DNA of 54,567 nucleotides from CAZBKJ01 sp964492495 (GCA_964492495.1 CAZBKJ010000002.1:1-54567), one strand, 5' to 3'; positions 24,553-33,329 are shown, counted from the stretch's first letter. Translations and numbers: made by a program. The notes: generated by a model from the sequence alone, not told the origin.

Positions 24553-25395
24553 TCAGCGTAGTGTTTTGAAGATATCTTCAGTAGCGGTTTTGAAATGATC
24601 GATTGGAAGTGCCCCTTCCATCACAATGGCCAGACTTTTGGCTGGAGAGAAGAATACGATAGTAGGGACACCAACAATTCCAAAATGCTTCATTCGTTCC
24701 TGACCATCTAGGATTTGCGCATCAAATTCTTCAGGTTTTGTTTCTTTTTCTTTGAGACACCTCCAAAATCCATCCAGATCATCTACCTTGTATGTTAACT
24801 CATTCTTTCCATACGCTTGTACGTATAAAGCTACATCAGTCATGTTCTCCCAAACTTTGTCTTGCTCTGATAAGCAATGCAGAATGCCCATGTATGATCG
24901 TTCTCCAAGCATGTCTCGATATGCTAAAACAGTATGTAAATACCAAACACGAGCTTTCTCCTTCTGTTGACCTCGAAGATACTCAATATTTTCACTCAGC
25001 ACCCGAGCACTAAAACTACCTTCTGTTATATCTGCGAACACAAAAACTTCCACATCAGGATTTGGAGATTTTGTAGCATAACCTTGTTTCAGCCAAGCAA
25101 TGTCACTTGTTGAGGATAGCGACATCGTTTGATACCTCGTCCCTGACTCTGAAGTTATTTCACCTCTTTGTGAAGGCGGAATCTCAATTTGCGGTGATGG
25201 CGTTGATTCAGTCGTAATGAGTGGTGGTGCATCACCGATAACAACGTTTTCTATACTTGGTTTCTGTGTGGCTTTGGTACCAAGATAATAGCCTGCAATT
25301 CCAGTCATGCTCATCATAAACACAAGAAGAACGGTGAAAAGAATTTTTGAAAATGGTCGGCGCTGATTTTCTACTTCTGACAAATTATTTTCCAT
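24553..25395 (-). CDS. Membrane-anchored DsbA-like thioredoxin-fold protein lacking the CXXC
   Basis: 280 residues. Single N-terminal helix (ILFTVLLVFMMSMTGIAGYYLG, about 18-39), then a Pro/Ser/Thr-rich spacer, then a thioredoxin-fold domain from about 100. Strand VEVFVFADI (115-123) leads into TEGS where the CxxC would be; the cis-proline loop GIVGVPTIVFF (about 239-249) is kept. The helical insertion in the middle (YLHTVLAYRDMLGERSYMGILHCLSEQDKVWENMTDVALYVQAYG) matches the DsbA/BdbD type. Family members oxidise or isomerise disulfides outside the membrane; without the cysteines this one is more likely a binding or chaperone-like form. Confidence 0.75.
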   Translation of the reverse strand: MENNLSEVENQRRPFSKILFTVLLVFMMSMTGIAGYYLGTKATQKPSIENVVIGDAPPLITTESTPSPQIEIPPSQRGEITSESGTRYQTMSLSSTSDIAWLKQGYATKSPNPDVEVFVFADITEGSFSARVLSENIEYLRGQQKEKARVWYLHTVLAYRDMLGERSYMGILHCLSEQDKVWENMTDVALYVQAYGKNELTYKVDDLDGFWRCLKEKETKPEEFDAQILDGQERMKHFGIVGVPTIVFFSPAKSLAIVMEGALPIDHFKTATEDIFKTLR

Positions 25396-25414
25396 ATCTA
25401 TCGAACTTTATCAA

Positions 25415-26218
25415 TTAAGCAGTAAGTTTTTCCAACGCACCTTGGAGATCTTCTGGGAGTGGCGCTTCCATGTGAACTTTTTTGTTCGTGACAGGATGGA
25501 CAAACTGTATTTCTTTGGCATGAAGAAACTGTCTCGGACACCATTCTTCATCAATCACAATTCGCTTCTTTCCAGCGTAGGCGTGATCCCCGACCACAGG
25601 ATGCTTGAGTGCAGACAGATGCACACGGATTTGATGTGTGCGTCCCGTTTTTGGTTGCAGCTCTAGGAGACTAAAACCTTGATACGGTTTCCCTTTTTTC
25701 TCATAGATTCCTTTGGGAAGTCCTGGAAAGTGTTCAATGACTGTGTACGTTGTTTCACTAACTCTGCCATCGGCAGCGATCTCAAATTTCTTTCGATCTG
25801 ATTCACTTCGTGCCATTGGAAGCCGGATTACGCCTTCACTTGGAGCCATCTTCCCATGAACTAGAGCTACATACGTTTTCGCAATTGTTCGTTCCCGAAA
25901 CTGTTCAAGCAGATTCATCAAGACATCAGGAGTTTTTGCCAAAAGCAAAATACCCGAGGTGTCCTTATCAAGTCGGTGCACGATTCCGCCCCGATCTTTA
26001 TATATTTCTTCTGGAGTCCCAAAAGGAAAATCCTTTTCTTCGCGTACCACTGTCGCTTCCTTCTTCCCTTCACTGTGCACCCTTTGTTCCATCCAGTCTT
26101 GGACTGTGTTTTCTTTATAGGTATCAGAGCGGTTGACGACCCACCCCGCTGGCTTATTGATGGCCACGAGATACTCGTCTTCAAAAACGATTACTGAATC
26201 TAATTCTGTTAATTCCAT
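25415..26218 (-). CDS. RluA-family rRNA/tRNA pseudouridine synthase
   Basis: 267 residues from the ATG complementary to 26216-26218 with Shine-Dalgarno GAGGA 6 nt before it; ten earlier codons derive from a repeat and are rejected. Motifs: INKPAGWVVN, GIVHRLDKDTSGILLLAKT (catalytic Asp in HRLDKDTSG), RTIAKTYVALVHG, GRTHQIRVHLSALKHPVVGDHAYAG. There is no N-terminal S4 domain. The enzyme isomerises uridine in structured RNA; the exact target (RluA, RluC or RluD type) cannot be told from sequence alone. It is followed 19 bp later by the DsbA-like gene. Confidence 0.93.
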   Translation of the reverse strand: MELTELDSVIVFEDEYLVAINKPAGWVVNRSDTYKENTVQDWMEQRVHSEGKKEATVVREEKDFPFGTPEEIYKDRGGIVHRLDKDTSGILLLAKTPDVLMNLLEQFRERTIAKTYVALVHGKMAPSEGVIRLPMARSESDRKKFEIAADGRVSETTYTVIEHFPGLPKGIYEKKGKPYQGFSLLELQPKTGRTHQIRVHLSALKHPVVGDHAYAGKKRIVIDEEWCPRQFLHAKEIQFVHPVTNKKVHMEAPLPEDLQGALEKLTA

Positions 26219-26230
26219 ATATTCCTCATG

Positions 26231-26622
26231 TATTCTTCGACTATCCAAGTTGCCGATGAGACGCCTTTCTTTTTATTCTTCGAGCGTAGGCTAGCCTAGC
26301 TAGCCGCAGTCGAGAAGGTTTGTTCTTGCTATCGTTCGATAAACGATCAACGATAAACGACAAACTTGCAACGTCCAAGATACCTGACCTCTGAACCCTT
26401 GCCTCCTGCCTCTGTCCTCTATTGGGTATTGAGCATTGGTCATTCTGTCCTGATACCTTATACCTGTTTGTCATCCTGCCTGCCCACCGAAGTCTCTTGA
26501 ATGAAATCTCGACAAATGATCGAGATGCAATATCAAGGACTTAAGGTGGGAGCCTTAAGTAGAATGGATCCCTCTCTTCTGTTCGATCTAATCTACTAAT
26601 CTCACTAATCCTACTAGTCTAC
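26231..26622. repeat. Composite intergenic repeat cluster
   Basis: About 390 bp holding, in order: two TATTCTTCGA-type elements (26231-26265, 26272-26318), a CGATAAACGATCAACG run (26328-26379), a pyrimidine run (26388-26425), the long GTCATCCTGCC...GGATCCC element (26470-26574, nearly identical to 4012-4117) and ACTAATCTACT units (26585-26622, continuing to the lspA stop). No gene seen. Confidence 0.85.
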
Positions 26623-27027
26623 TTACCTCCCCTTTTTCCAGTCTCTCCAGAGTAGTATACCAAGAGAAAGGACTATTCCCCAATCGGCGAGGTTATTGTG
26701 TACTCCGGTAAACGGAATCGGGAGAAAATCTCTCACGCCTCCATACAATACTCTATCAGCGACATTTGACAGACTTCCCGCAAAAAAGACCCCACTGATG
26801 ACCGGTGCATTCTTGACCAAGGTACGTCCATAGAGTACAGCAATTCCGACAATAATGAGAAGAATGATGAGCGTGAGAAATGACGACGAAAAGAGCCCAA
26901 AAGAAATACCAGTATTAAGTACCCCCATTCCCTTGGAGAACGAAAACCACTTCGAAAATTGATCAAGACAAAAAAAAGAAATCAACGAAAGAAGAAAAAA
27001 AATCCTTGGAGATGGTGTGTTTGCCAT
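26623..27027 (-). CDS. lspA: Lipoprotein signal peptidase (SPase II)
   Basis: 134 residues from MANTPSPRIFF. Four hydrophobic segments. Catalytic aspartates are in GSLSNVADRVLYGGVRDFL and NNLADWGIVL, the two conserved boxes of the family. It removes signal peptides from lipidated pre-lipoproteins in the cytoplasmic membrane. The start lies 10 bp from the DksA-like stop. An Lgt-like membrane protein is encoded two genes upstream on the same strand, which suggests a lipoprotein maturation unit. Confidence 0.93.
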   Translation of the reverse strand: MANTPSPRIFFLLSLISFFCLDQFSKWFSFSKGMGVLNTGISFGLFSSSFLTLIILLIIVGIAVLYGRTLVKNAPVISGVFFAGSLSNVADRVLYGGVRDFLPIPFTGVHNNLADWGIVLSLGILLWRDWKKGR

Positions 27028-27037
27028 AGACCCTCGT

Positions 27038-27373
27038 CTACTGCACAAGGGTTGTCACCGTTGGATCAACAAGCAATCGTTTGTATGGAATATCCTGACC
27101 TTCATCTGTTTTTCCGTACGTACCCTCATCAATTTTTTCCAGTGCCTGGTTTGTTCGTTGCAGGAGTAGCCAAGTTTCCCGTGAAAGAGACTCGTTCTCG
27201 ATACTTTCCCCATCTTCCATAGCTTCCGTCCCAACATCTGCGTTGTCATTGACCCGCTCCGTTTTCTGTTTTGGATTGCCACGAGCCAGAGACTCCAACA
27301 CGCTTTGAAGCTTTGCTTTTTGTTCCAAAAGCATTTTCCGTAAGGTTTCTTTTTGATCTTTGTTAAGTGCCAT
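27038..27373 (-). CDS. DksA/TraR-family protein without the zinc-finger cysteines
   Basis: 111 residues from MALNKDQKETLRKML; twenty earlier codons overlap a palindrome and are rejected. Helical hairpin start (LRKMLLEQKAKLQSVLESL), NDNADVGTEAMEDGESI, and LQRTNQALEKIDEGTYGK match the family. The C4 finger that normally follows (YGxCxxCxxxI...RLxxxPxxxxCxxC) reads YGKTDEGQDIPYKRLLVDPTVTTLVQ: every cysteine is replaced or lost while the rest of the frame is kept. DksA proteins enter the RNA polymerase secondary channel and modulate initiation; the fold could persist without zinc. Confidence 0.85.
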   Translation of the reverse strand: MALNKDQKETLRKMLLEQKAKLQSVLESLARGNPKQKTERVNDNADVGTEAMEDGESIENESLSRETWLLLQRTNQALEKIDEGTYGKTDEGQDIPYKRLLVDPTVTTLVQ

Positions 27374-27378
27374 AGTCG

Positions 27379-27394
27379 ATGATATGTATATCAT
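27379..27394. promoter_or_regulatory. 16-bp palindrome before the DksA-like gene
   Basis: ATGATATGTATATCAT: 7-bp arms around GT, 6 bp upstream of the start codon. It may be an operator, and overlaps a possible -10 region. Confidence 0.4.
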
Positions 27395-27445
27395 GCCTAT
27401 TTCCAATTTGCAAAACCACAAAAAACCGTACACAAATAGTGAAAA

Positions 27446-28186
27446 TTACTTTCCCTTAAAACGTCCGGATCGGATGTACAAAAGAAGAAACCCACTGACA
27501 AAGAAAAAGATCGTTAAAAGTGTCGTTGCAATCTGCACGACACTCGATGTGAGCTGTCCACTCAAAGCCGCAATGGCTAGTTGCCAGACACTTGAGAGGA
27601 TCAAAAATACAGAGATCACAAATCCACTTTGCGCACTACTCCTGCGAGACCTGTACCACATAAAGGTTCGATATCTTTTTTCAAGATAATTCAGGGCAGA
27701 AAAAAGCAGCGCATAAAAGACAAATGAGAAAAATGAAAACAACAGTGGAATGACCGCCACCTGTATCTCAGACGTCCGGATCGAAAGGCCAATAACTCCC
27801 AAAAACACACTGCGGATGGCAAGACTTGCAAACCAAAAAGACAGAGCAATACTCGTAAAATCAAGCAAGATAAATCGGTCTTTCCAGTCTGCTTTTGTCA
27901 AAAGATATAAAAAGGTTAACCCAAAAAGCAAGGCAATTGGCAAAGAGATCGGCCCCCAAAAGAAATCAAGGATCGAGCCTGGCCGAATTCCTTGCGGAAG
28001 TGACAACAGCACAAATGCAACTCTTCCTGTGAGTGCTCCCCCGACAAAGGACACGACGGCACGATCTAGAAATGGTTGAAGATCGGGAATATGTTCACTC
28101 TCATTTTTTCGCCACAGAACAAAAAAAGAAAGATACGTACACACAAGAAACGAAGCAACTGACAACAAAAACGTGAGAATTCCCAT
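27446..28186 (-). CDS. Polytopic membrane protein resembling a degenerate Lgt
   Basis: 246 residues from MGILTFLLSVASFL; the start follows a GATAAT box by 7 nt. Seven or so hydrophobic segments. The stretch FVGGALTGRVAFVLLSLPQGI...SILDFFWGPISLPIALLFGLTFLYLLTKADWKDRFILLDFTSIALSFWFASLAIRSVFLG aligns by eye with the prolipoprotein diacylglyceryl transferase core (GARLGYVLFY...WxGGMSFHGGLxG...DLLAPALALGQAxGRIGNF). The key histidine-glycine and R-I-G-N-F residues are not conserved. With lspA close by, a lipoprotein role is plausible but unproven. Confidence 0.6.
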   Translation of the reverse strand: MGILTFLLSVASFLVCTYLSFFVLWRKNESEHIPDLQPFLDRAVVSFVGGALTGRVAFVLLSLPQGIRPGSILDFFWGPISLPIALLFGLTFLYLLTKADWKDRFILLDFTSIALSFWFASLAIRSVFLGVIGLSIRTSEIQVAVIPLLFSFFSFVFYALLFSALNYLEKRYRTFMWYRSRRSSAQSGFVISVFLILSSVWQLAIAALSGQLTSSVVQIATTLLTIFFFVSGFLLLYIRSGRFKGK

Positions 28187-28246
28187 ACGAGTGATTATCC
28201 ACTCAAGAAGCAACCTCTACAAGAGTTAGTCGCTTTCGGCCTACCT

Positions 28247-28275
28247 TTGAAAAAAATCCAAAACAGACGTACAAT
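28247..28275 (+). promoter_or_regulatory. Promoter of the YdjM-like gene
   Basis: TTGAAA (28247-28252), 17-bp spacer, TACAAT (28270-28275), 8 nt to the ATG at 28284. Leader at most 1-2 nt. Confidence 0.65.
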
Positions 28276-28283
28276 ATTTTTTT

Positions 28284-28730
28284 ATGCTTTCAATCTCACA
28301 TGCTCTAACTGGAGCGTTCATTGCTGATAAGATTGGCTCCCCTCTTATCTATATTCCGCTTGTCCTCGCTTCTCACTATATAGAGGATGCGATCATCCAC
28401 TGGGATGTGGGCACGGGTCTGTCCAATGGAACGAGGAAAAAATCCACTGCGATGTTTTTAGAGATCTTTGACATGTTGCTCGCTGTCGGTCTCGTATTTT
28501 GGTTTTTCCAGTCAATGAGGACAGGAATCAATGTGAATGCCTGGTTTGGAGCGTTTGTAGGATTACTTCCTGATTTTATGGAAGCACCTCGCAATTTTTT
28601 GAAATGGAACCCTTGGTGGTTAAAACCATTTAATGATTTTCATCACAATTTCCACCGTTCTACTCCCGATATGCTCTTGGGTTTGGCTCCCCAAATTGTC
28701 GTCATCGCCTTCATTTTCTTTGTAAAGTAA
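28284..28730 (+). CDS. YdjM-like membrane-bound hydrolase family protein
   Basis: 148 residues. MLSISHALTGAFIADKIGSPLIYIPLVLASHYIEDAIIHWD has the H...H pattern of the LexA-binding/inner-membrane hydrolase group (YdjM, DUF457), where early His and (H)DD residues bind metal; the second set here is FNDFHHNFHRSTPDMLLG. Three or four membrane helices. Substrate unknown. Monocistronic: own promoter upstream, repeats downstream. Confidence 0.7.
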   Translation: MLSISHALTGAFIADKIGSPLIYIPLVLASHYIEDAIIHWDVGTGLSNGTRKKSTAMFLEIFDMLLAVGLVFWFFQSMRTGINVNAWFGAFVGLLPDFMEAPRNFLKWNPWWLKPFNDFHHNFHRSTPDMLLGLAPQIVVIAFIFFVK

Positions 28731-28749
28731 TTTCTCCATTTTTTTTCTT

Positions 28750-29010
28750 TCTGCCTGCCCACCGAAATAGCCAGATTTTCGATATGGCTGAATAAGCATA
28801 GAAGCGAAACATCTGGTATGCAGGTGGGTCATTCTCTCCTGTTGTCATCCTCGAGGAGGCATCACGGCTTGGCGGGATAGCCTGCGTCGGGGATCCAGTT
28901 CTCCTTTTATTCTTCGACTACCCAAGTCGCCGATGAGGAAACATGGAGTGGAGAAGATCTGACACCTTCTCCCTGTTTGTCGTCCTGAGCGTAGTCGAAG
29001 GATCCCTTTC
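28750..29010. repeat. Composite repeat cluster upstream of tRNA-Leu
   Basis: 28750-28829 is a full-length palindromic element (CCTGCCCACCGAAATAGCCAG ... CATCTGGTATGCAGGTGGG). 28844-28899 is a GTCATCCTCGAGG...GGATCCAG element. 28908-28945 is a TTATTCTTCGACTA element and 28979-29010 a GTCGTCCTGAGCG...GGATCCC element. Nothing gene-like is seen between 28731 and 29087. Confidence 0.85.
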
Positions 29011-29066
29011 TTTGCTCCCATGTATCTCCTGAAAAGTGATCGCAACCTCCCAGACTGTTCCTCGCG

Positions 29067-29075
29067 TGATAAAAT
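29067..29075 (+). promoter_or_regulatory. Extended -10 box of tRNA-Leu
   Basis: TGATAAAAT ends 12 nt before the mature tRNA 5' end. Confidence 0.5.
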
Positions 29076-29087
29076 ATCAGATGTATT

Positions 29088-29171
<84 letters not shown>

Positions 29172-29175
29172 CAAA

Positions 29176-29215
29176 ACAGAGGACGTAGCTTTTTGCTATG
29201 TCCTCTTCTGTTTTT
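29176..29215 (+). terminator. Intrinsic terminator of tRNA-Leu
   Basis: ACAGAGGACGTAGC pairs with GCTATGTCCTCTTCTGT (one G-T, one bulge) around TTTTT, followed by TTTTTG. Confidence 0.8.
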
Positions 29216-29403
29216 GTCTGGTTGGAGAAATCGAAGTTACATCTTTGCAGTTCGACAAAGCATGCTCACATGAAAAAAGAAATAAGGCATGCCGTCGTGT
29301 AGGATTCTTGCCCCTTCAGAATTTATATTTTCCCGAAACTCTGGTAACATCACAGTACATATTATTTCCTTCTCGCCAGCCCTTCACATTGTCTTGCACA
29401 TAT

Positions 29404-32400
29404 ATGAACATCAACGAACCTTCTTCTCAGACAAACCACCACGAATATGATCCTGGGAAAGATAGTCTTGATCAAGATCGTGAGCGAATTCAAAAAATTC
29501 TCGCAGATGTCAAGGATACAGAAGATTTACAAAAATTAGAGAATGCAGTTCGTCAAATACAATCGATTGTGACAGATGTCCAGAATTTTCTGGATTACAT
29601 TACAGACATTAAAATATTGGTTCGAAAGATAAGAACTTTGTCAAATCAACAATCGAAGATGAAACAAGACCCAACTCAAGAACAAACTGAATTTTCACCT
29701 AAACAAAGTGAATCTGCCCCCCCAGACGAACCTCCACTAAAAGAAAGCAAAGGGAAAATTGACACTGATCAACCTACGAGATCGCAACAAGAGCTATTGG
29801 CTCAAGATGTTTTGAAGGATGAAGGAATTCAACGTTTATTGGACAATACTCTTAGTGAGTATCAACGAATAGGGATCGATCGGAATAGCCCATCAATTAA
29901 AGATGAACTCAAAATTGCTTATAGAAGACTTCAGAAAAAATTGCACACAGATTACTACAATTTTCTAAATGACAGGTTTGCTACAGACCATCAGAAAAAA
30001 CTCTTTGCACAGCTAGAGGCGCGCACAAAAGAACTCAATGCAATCAATGATCGAATTACTGAAGCTTTCAATGATGAACAGACTAAAAAACAAGAAAAGA
30101 AAACAGATCCAAATGAAATTCATATCATCATTACACTCACAAGAGAGCTCACAAGACTGAGAACAGACAGTCCTTCTCCGCTCAAAGGGGCACTGGATAA
30201 AATCAACTCCTTGCATCAACAAATAAAAGATCCTCCTATCTGGTTTAGACTTCTCAGAAGCAGAGTTTTTCGCATCCAAGGCTTAATCCAGACAGACCCC
30301 TTTGCTTATAATCAAAGTTTGGAAAATTACTCGGGATTGGGAGTAAACTCTGAACTTGAAAGCCTATTTAATCAAGTCACTACAATATCTTGTGAGAATG
30401 AAAAGAAAAGTTGGGGAAATTATGAAGAAGACTTTTTGAAAGGCAATGCTTTTGAATCGTTGTCCAATCTCTCCTTCCTGCGCATAAGTTTAGAAAACGT
30501 AAAAAGGAGCAAGCGGTTTCCAGATGCACTCGTTGAAAAATGGCAAAGAGCCTTACAGACAATGCAGGATTTACTTAATGATGAGAGCATTTTGGATGTG
30601 CCACTCAACAATTTACCAGACAAATTACAGGGGTTGTTTGCAAGCAAAGATACATGGACTCGGGCATCTGACTTTATAGCAAGAGAGGTCGTAAAGAGGA
30701 AGAAAGAACGCGTAAAACCACAGCTTCTGGAAAAATTGCGGGCGGCTGACTCCTTTGAATCATCTATAGACGTTTTATTTTCATATACAGGTTTCATACA
30801 AGAGGCCGCGGCTATGAAAGAGCTTTTGAACTATCAAACAGCAGAGGGGAAGAAAAAAATCGGCCAAGAGAAAAGAAATCCAACCAGCATTCTGTTTTTG
30901 GAGAAATCCCAAGAATTCTGGAGGAAAGTTGAAGACATTGATCTAAAACAAGCATTGCGACCATTATTTGAAACTTGGGCGAAGCGACAGCAAGAACAAT
31001 GGTGGGATGAGATTGAGCAAAATAAGGAAGTATTAAAGACTGAGCTTCAACAACGAATCTCTCAAGTTATTCCGTTGTATGTGGAGGGGATTATTGCAGA
31101 CAGTGAGTCACTAGGGCAAATCTTTACTTCCGAACAAAATGTGCAGTTACAACAAAATATTACACAGCGGATGATCGAAACAGCGACTCAACTTGTAGGT
31201 CGGCTTGATTTGAGTCAACAGACAGGAGTTCGCACCACTTTTGATTTAGAATTTATCCGTAGCGATGAACGATTTAGCACAAGCCAAACGGATCAGATGC
31301 GTAGAAGAGACATTCTATTTACCTTCCAAGATAGAGAGAAAGTCGGATGGTCAGAACATCATCGCGAATCATTACCTTCAGAGAAAAAATTAAGTGAGAT
31401 CGTTTGGAAATTATGTGATCAGATATCACAAGAACTTACGCTGGAGAGAGGAAGACTTTTAGGCACAACCACCTTCCTTTTGGAGGGAAAAGCACGGTCT
31501 AACAGAGCGCTTCGGCCAAAAACGAACGGTACTCTTTTTGTGGAGAAAATGTTTTCTTCAATGAATGATAGTGTCGATGATTATGCTGATCACATCATTC
31601 CAATCTTAGTTGCACGGTTGCTTCAAGAATCCTCAATGACTAGTGAGCTAAAGAAAAAAAGAGATTTACAAGAGAACTATAATCTGCGTTTCAACAGCTA
31701 CTTCTTTAGCAAAGACAAACTTGACGAAAGAAAATGGCAAGAAGCTATTCCACAAGCTATCGAATATGTCACTACTAGTCTAGGCATTCCACTTGAAGTG
31801 GTTACAAGAGTGAGTCAGGAGCTTCTTCTCTCCCCCTCACAGGAATCACTTGTTCGATTGGTTGATTCAGTGCTAAGAAATGAATCAGGTGAAGTGGAAT
31901 TTGTGGATGAAGACTCTCTCACACTCCCTAAAGATACCCCGGGAAAAGATTTACAAGAAATCAGAAACGCCAACCTAAAAGCAGCTCTCTCCAGCCCAAG
32001 AGGAGATGAATTCAAAGATAACTTACTCGATCGCAACGTTATTCCAAAGAAATGGATGGATGCAGATGCTCAGAGTCGTGAAACGAATATTCGAAAATTT
32101 ATTGATGGTGGATTTGTGGGTTGGAATATCTTGGGATTTAACGGGACATTATATGGTGCCAAGGAAACGAAAATGACGGAACGATTTAAGAAGTTAGTAG
32201 AAGCTGGAGACATTAACTATAGTGGGTCTGGTATTGATATTAATGTGAAAATTTCTGATATTCTTTCTGCCGAGGATGTTGAGGAAATTGTTACGCTCGC
32301 CAAGAACTCTTTTGATAGAGATGATGCACTAAAAGTCATTCGTTTTAAACTCGACACTTCAGCTAGAGTGAAAGAACTTATAACGAGTATCAACACCTTT

Positions 32401-32649
32401 GTGGAACAAGAAATGCAAAAAGCTCTTGAAAATCCTGAAAGATATCTCCAGCAGTTCGGCGGAATCTCAATGGAAAATAACTTGCAAGCTGTTGATTGGT
32501 TTAACATTTTCTTCAATGTTGTAAAAAGGAAATTTGACGAAACAGGAAGAGAAGATCATGCAAATTTAATTTTTTCTAGTAATCGTGCTCTCCAAAACTC
32601 TAGCTTTCTTCCAGTTTTGAACTATGGAATGAACTTAAAGAAAGTGTAG
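29404..32649 (+). CDS. Large cytoplasmic protein with a J-domain-like segment, 1081 residues, in tRNA-Leu island
   Basis: ATG at 29404 (MNINEPSSQTNHHEYD); the 53 codons before it run from a TTG through the tRNA terminator zone and are rejected. No signal peptide or membrane helix. Residues 20-85 are coiled-coil-like, 85-130 low-complexity and Gln/Pro/Glu-rich. About 150-215 (PSIKDELKIAYRRLQKKLHTDYYN ... EARTKELNAINDRITEAFND) have the helix II-loop-helix III shape of a J domain, with HTD instead of HPD. The remaining ~850 residues are mainly helical and unfamiliar. The gene lies alone between two copies of the tRNA 3' end and looks A+T-richer than its neighbours. Function unknown; the length and location suggest accessory cargo. 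Confidence 0.85.
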   Translation: MNINEPSSQTNHHEYDPGKDSLDQDRERIQKILADVKDTEDLQKLENAVRQIQSIVTDVQNFLDYITDIKILVRKIRTLSNQQSKMKQDPTQEQTEFSPKQSESAPPDEPPLKESKGKIDTDQPTRSQQELLAQDVLKDEGIQRLLDNTLSEYQRIGIDRNSPSIKDELKIAYRRLQKKLHTDYYNFLNDRFATDHQKKLFAQLEARTKELNAINDRITEAFNDEQTKKQEKKTDPNEIHIIITLTRELTRLRTDSPSPLKGALDKINSLHQQIKDPPIWFRLLRSRVFRIQGLIQTDPFAYNQSLENYSGLGVNSELESLFNQVTTISCENEKKSWGNYEEDFLKGNAFESLSNLSFLRISLENVKRSKRFPDALVEKWQRALQTMQDLLNDESILDVPLNNLPDKLQGLFASKDTWTRASDFIAREVVKRKKERVKPQLLEKLRAADSFESSIDVLFSYTGFIQEAAAMKELLNYQTAEGKKKIGQEKRNPTSILFLEKSQEFWRKVEDIDLKQALRPLFETWAKRQQEQWWDEIEQNKEVLKTELQQRISQVIPLYVEGIIADSESLGQIFTSEQNVQLQQNITQRMIETATQLVGRLDLSQQTGVRTTFDLEFIRSDERFSTSQTDQMRRRDILFTFQDREKVGWSEHHRESLPSEKKLSEIVWKLCDQISQELTLERGRLLGTTTFLLEGKARSNRALRPKTNGTLFVEKMFSSMNDSVDDYADHIIPILVARLLQESSMTSELKKKRDLQENYNLRFNSYFFSKDKLDERKWQEAIPQAIEYVTTSLGIPLEVVTRVSQELLLSPSQESLVRLVDSVLRNESGEVEFVDEDSLTLPKDTPGKDLQEIRNANLKAALSSPRGDEFKDNLLDRNVIPKKWMDADAQSRETNIRKFIDGGFVGWNILGFNGTLYGAKETKMTERFKKLVEAGDINYSGSGIDINVKISDILSAEDVEEIVTLAKNSFDRDDALKVIRFKLDTSARVKELITSINTFVEQEMQKALENPERYLQQFGGISMENNLQAVDWFNIFFNVVKRKFDETGREDHANLIFSSNRALQNSSFLPVLNYGMNLKKV

Positions 32650-32715
32650 ATAAGGCATAAAACCATGCACATATATCTTGAAAACAAAAATCTTACATGA
32701 GTAAACATTTCCTGT

Positions 32716-32741
32716 AGGGTTCCCTCCCCGGGCACAAAACA
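32716..32741 (+). repeat. att-like direct repeat, copy 2
   Basis: Repeats the tRNA-Leu 3' end: AGGGTT then, after loss of five T-loop bases, the same 22 nt as 29157-29178 (here 32720-32741). It marks the right end of the segment holding the 1081-residue gene. Confidence 0.75.
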
Positions 32742-32761
32742 ATGCAGCAATTCGACTGCTG

Positions 32762-33202
32762 TTATTGGCGCGATTCATTTGGAAATTCAGAACGAACGGC
32801 TTCAAGTAAACTTTCATAACCGTAAAAGGGCTCAGATTTTAATGAATGGTACTCAGTTTCAAATTTTATATTTTTTTCCCCAAGAGAGTACATGCGTTTA
32901 TACATTTTCTTGAAGGGTTCCGTATCCACAATTCGACCGTCATGTTCTAGCCAAACGTGCCATAAGTTATCGTTTTCATCGACAACCGCCTTGAATTGCA
33001 ACTTGCTAGAATCAATGCCTAAATCTTTCTCATAAAAATATCTTAAAACGCATGCCGTAGATAAACACGAGTATCCAGTGATCAAATTTTCTGCTCTCTT
33101 AGAAATCAAGTTCCATGGCACGACTAAGTCGTCAACAGCCGGTAATTCCGATCTTCTCAAGACACTCCACGTCACCCTTATAAATATTTCTCTGTTCTTC
33201 AT
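32762..33202 (-). CDS. Transglutaminase-like (Cys-His-Asp) protein, 146 residues
   Basis: MKNREIFIRVTWSVLRRSELPAVDDLV... The core ENLITGYSCLSTACVLRYFYEKDLGI (Cys at the start of a helix), then LWHVWLEHDGRIVDTEPF (His on a strand, Asp on the next) gives the order and spacing of the transglutaminase-like/papain-fold superfamily, as in the small bacterial Transglut_core3 proteins. Function could be protease, peptide-processing or a non-catalytic fold. It lies between att-like copies 2 and 3, reading toward the larger gene. Extended -10 box TGTTATAAT precedes it. Confidence 0.65.
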   Translation of the reverse strand: MKNREIFIRVTWSVLRRSELPAVDDLVVPWNLISKRAENLITGYSCLSTACVLRYFYEKDLGIDSSKLQFKAVVDENDNLWHVWLEHDGRIVDTEPFKKMYKRMYSLGEKNIKFETEYHSLKSEPFYGYESLLEAVRSEFPNESRQ

Positions 33203-33329
33203 ATCCTCTTTCGGTCTTTAAAATGCATCATATTATAACAAAAAACATCAACAGCACTGATGACATCAATATCATGAGGGGCGATTCTCGAAACGAAGTG
33301 GAGATACTGGGAGCGTAGCGAGCAGTACA

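Noticed and set aside
29245..29403. N-terminal extension of the 1081-residue protein from a TTG
   Set aside because: It begins just after the tRNA terminator, is Cys/Arg-rich and unlike the rest; the ATG at 29404 is the better start.
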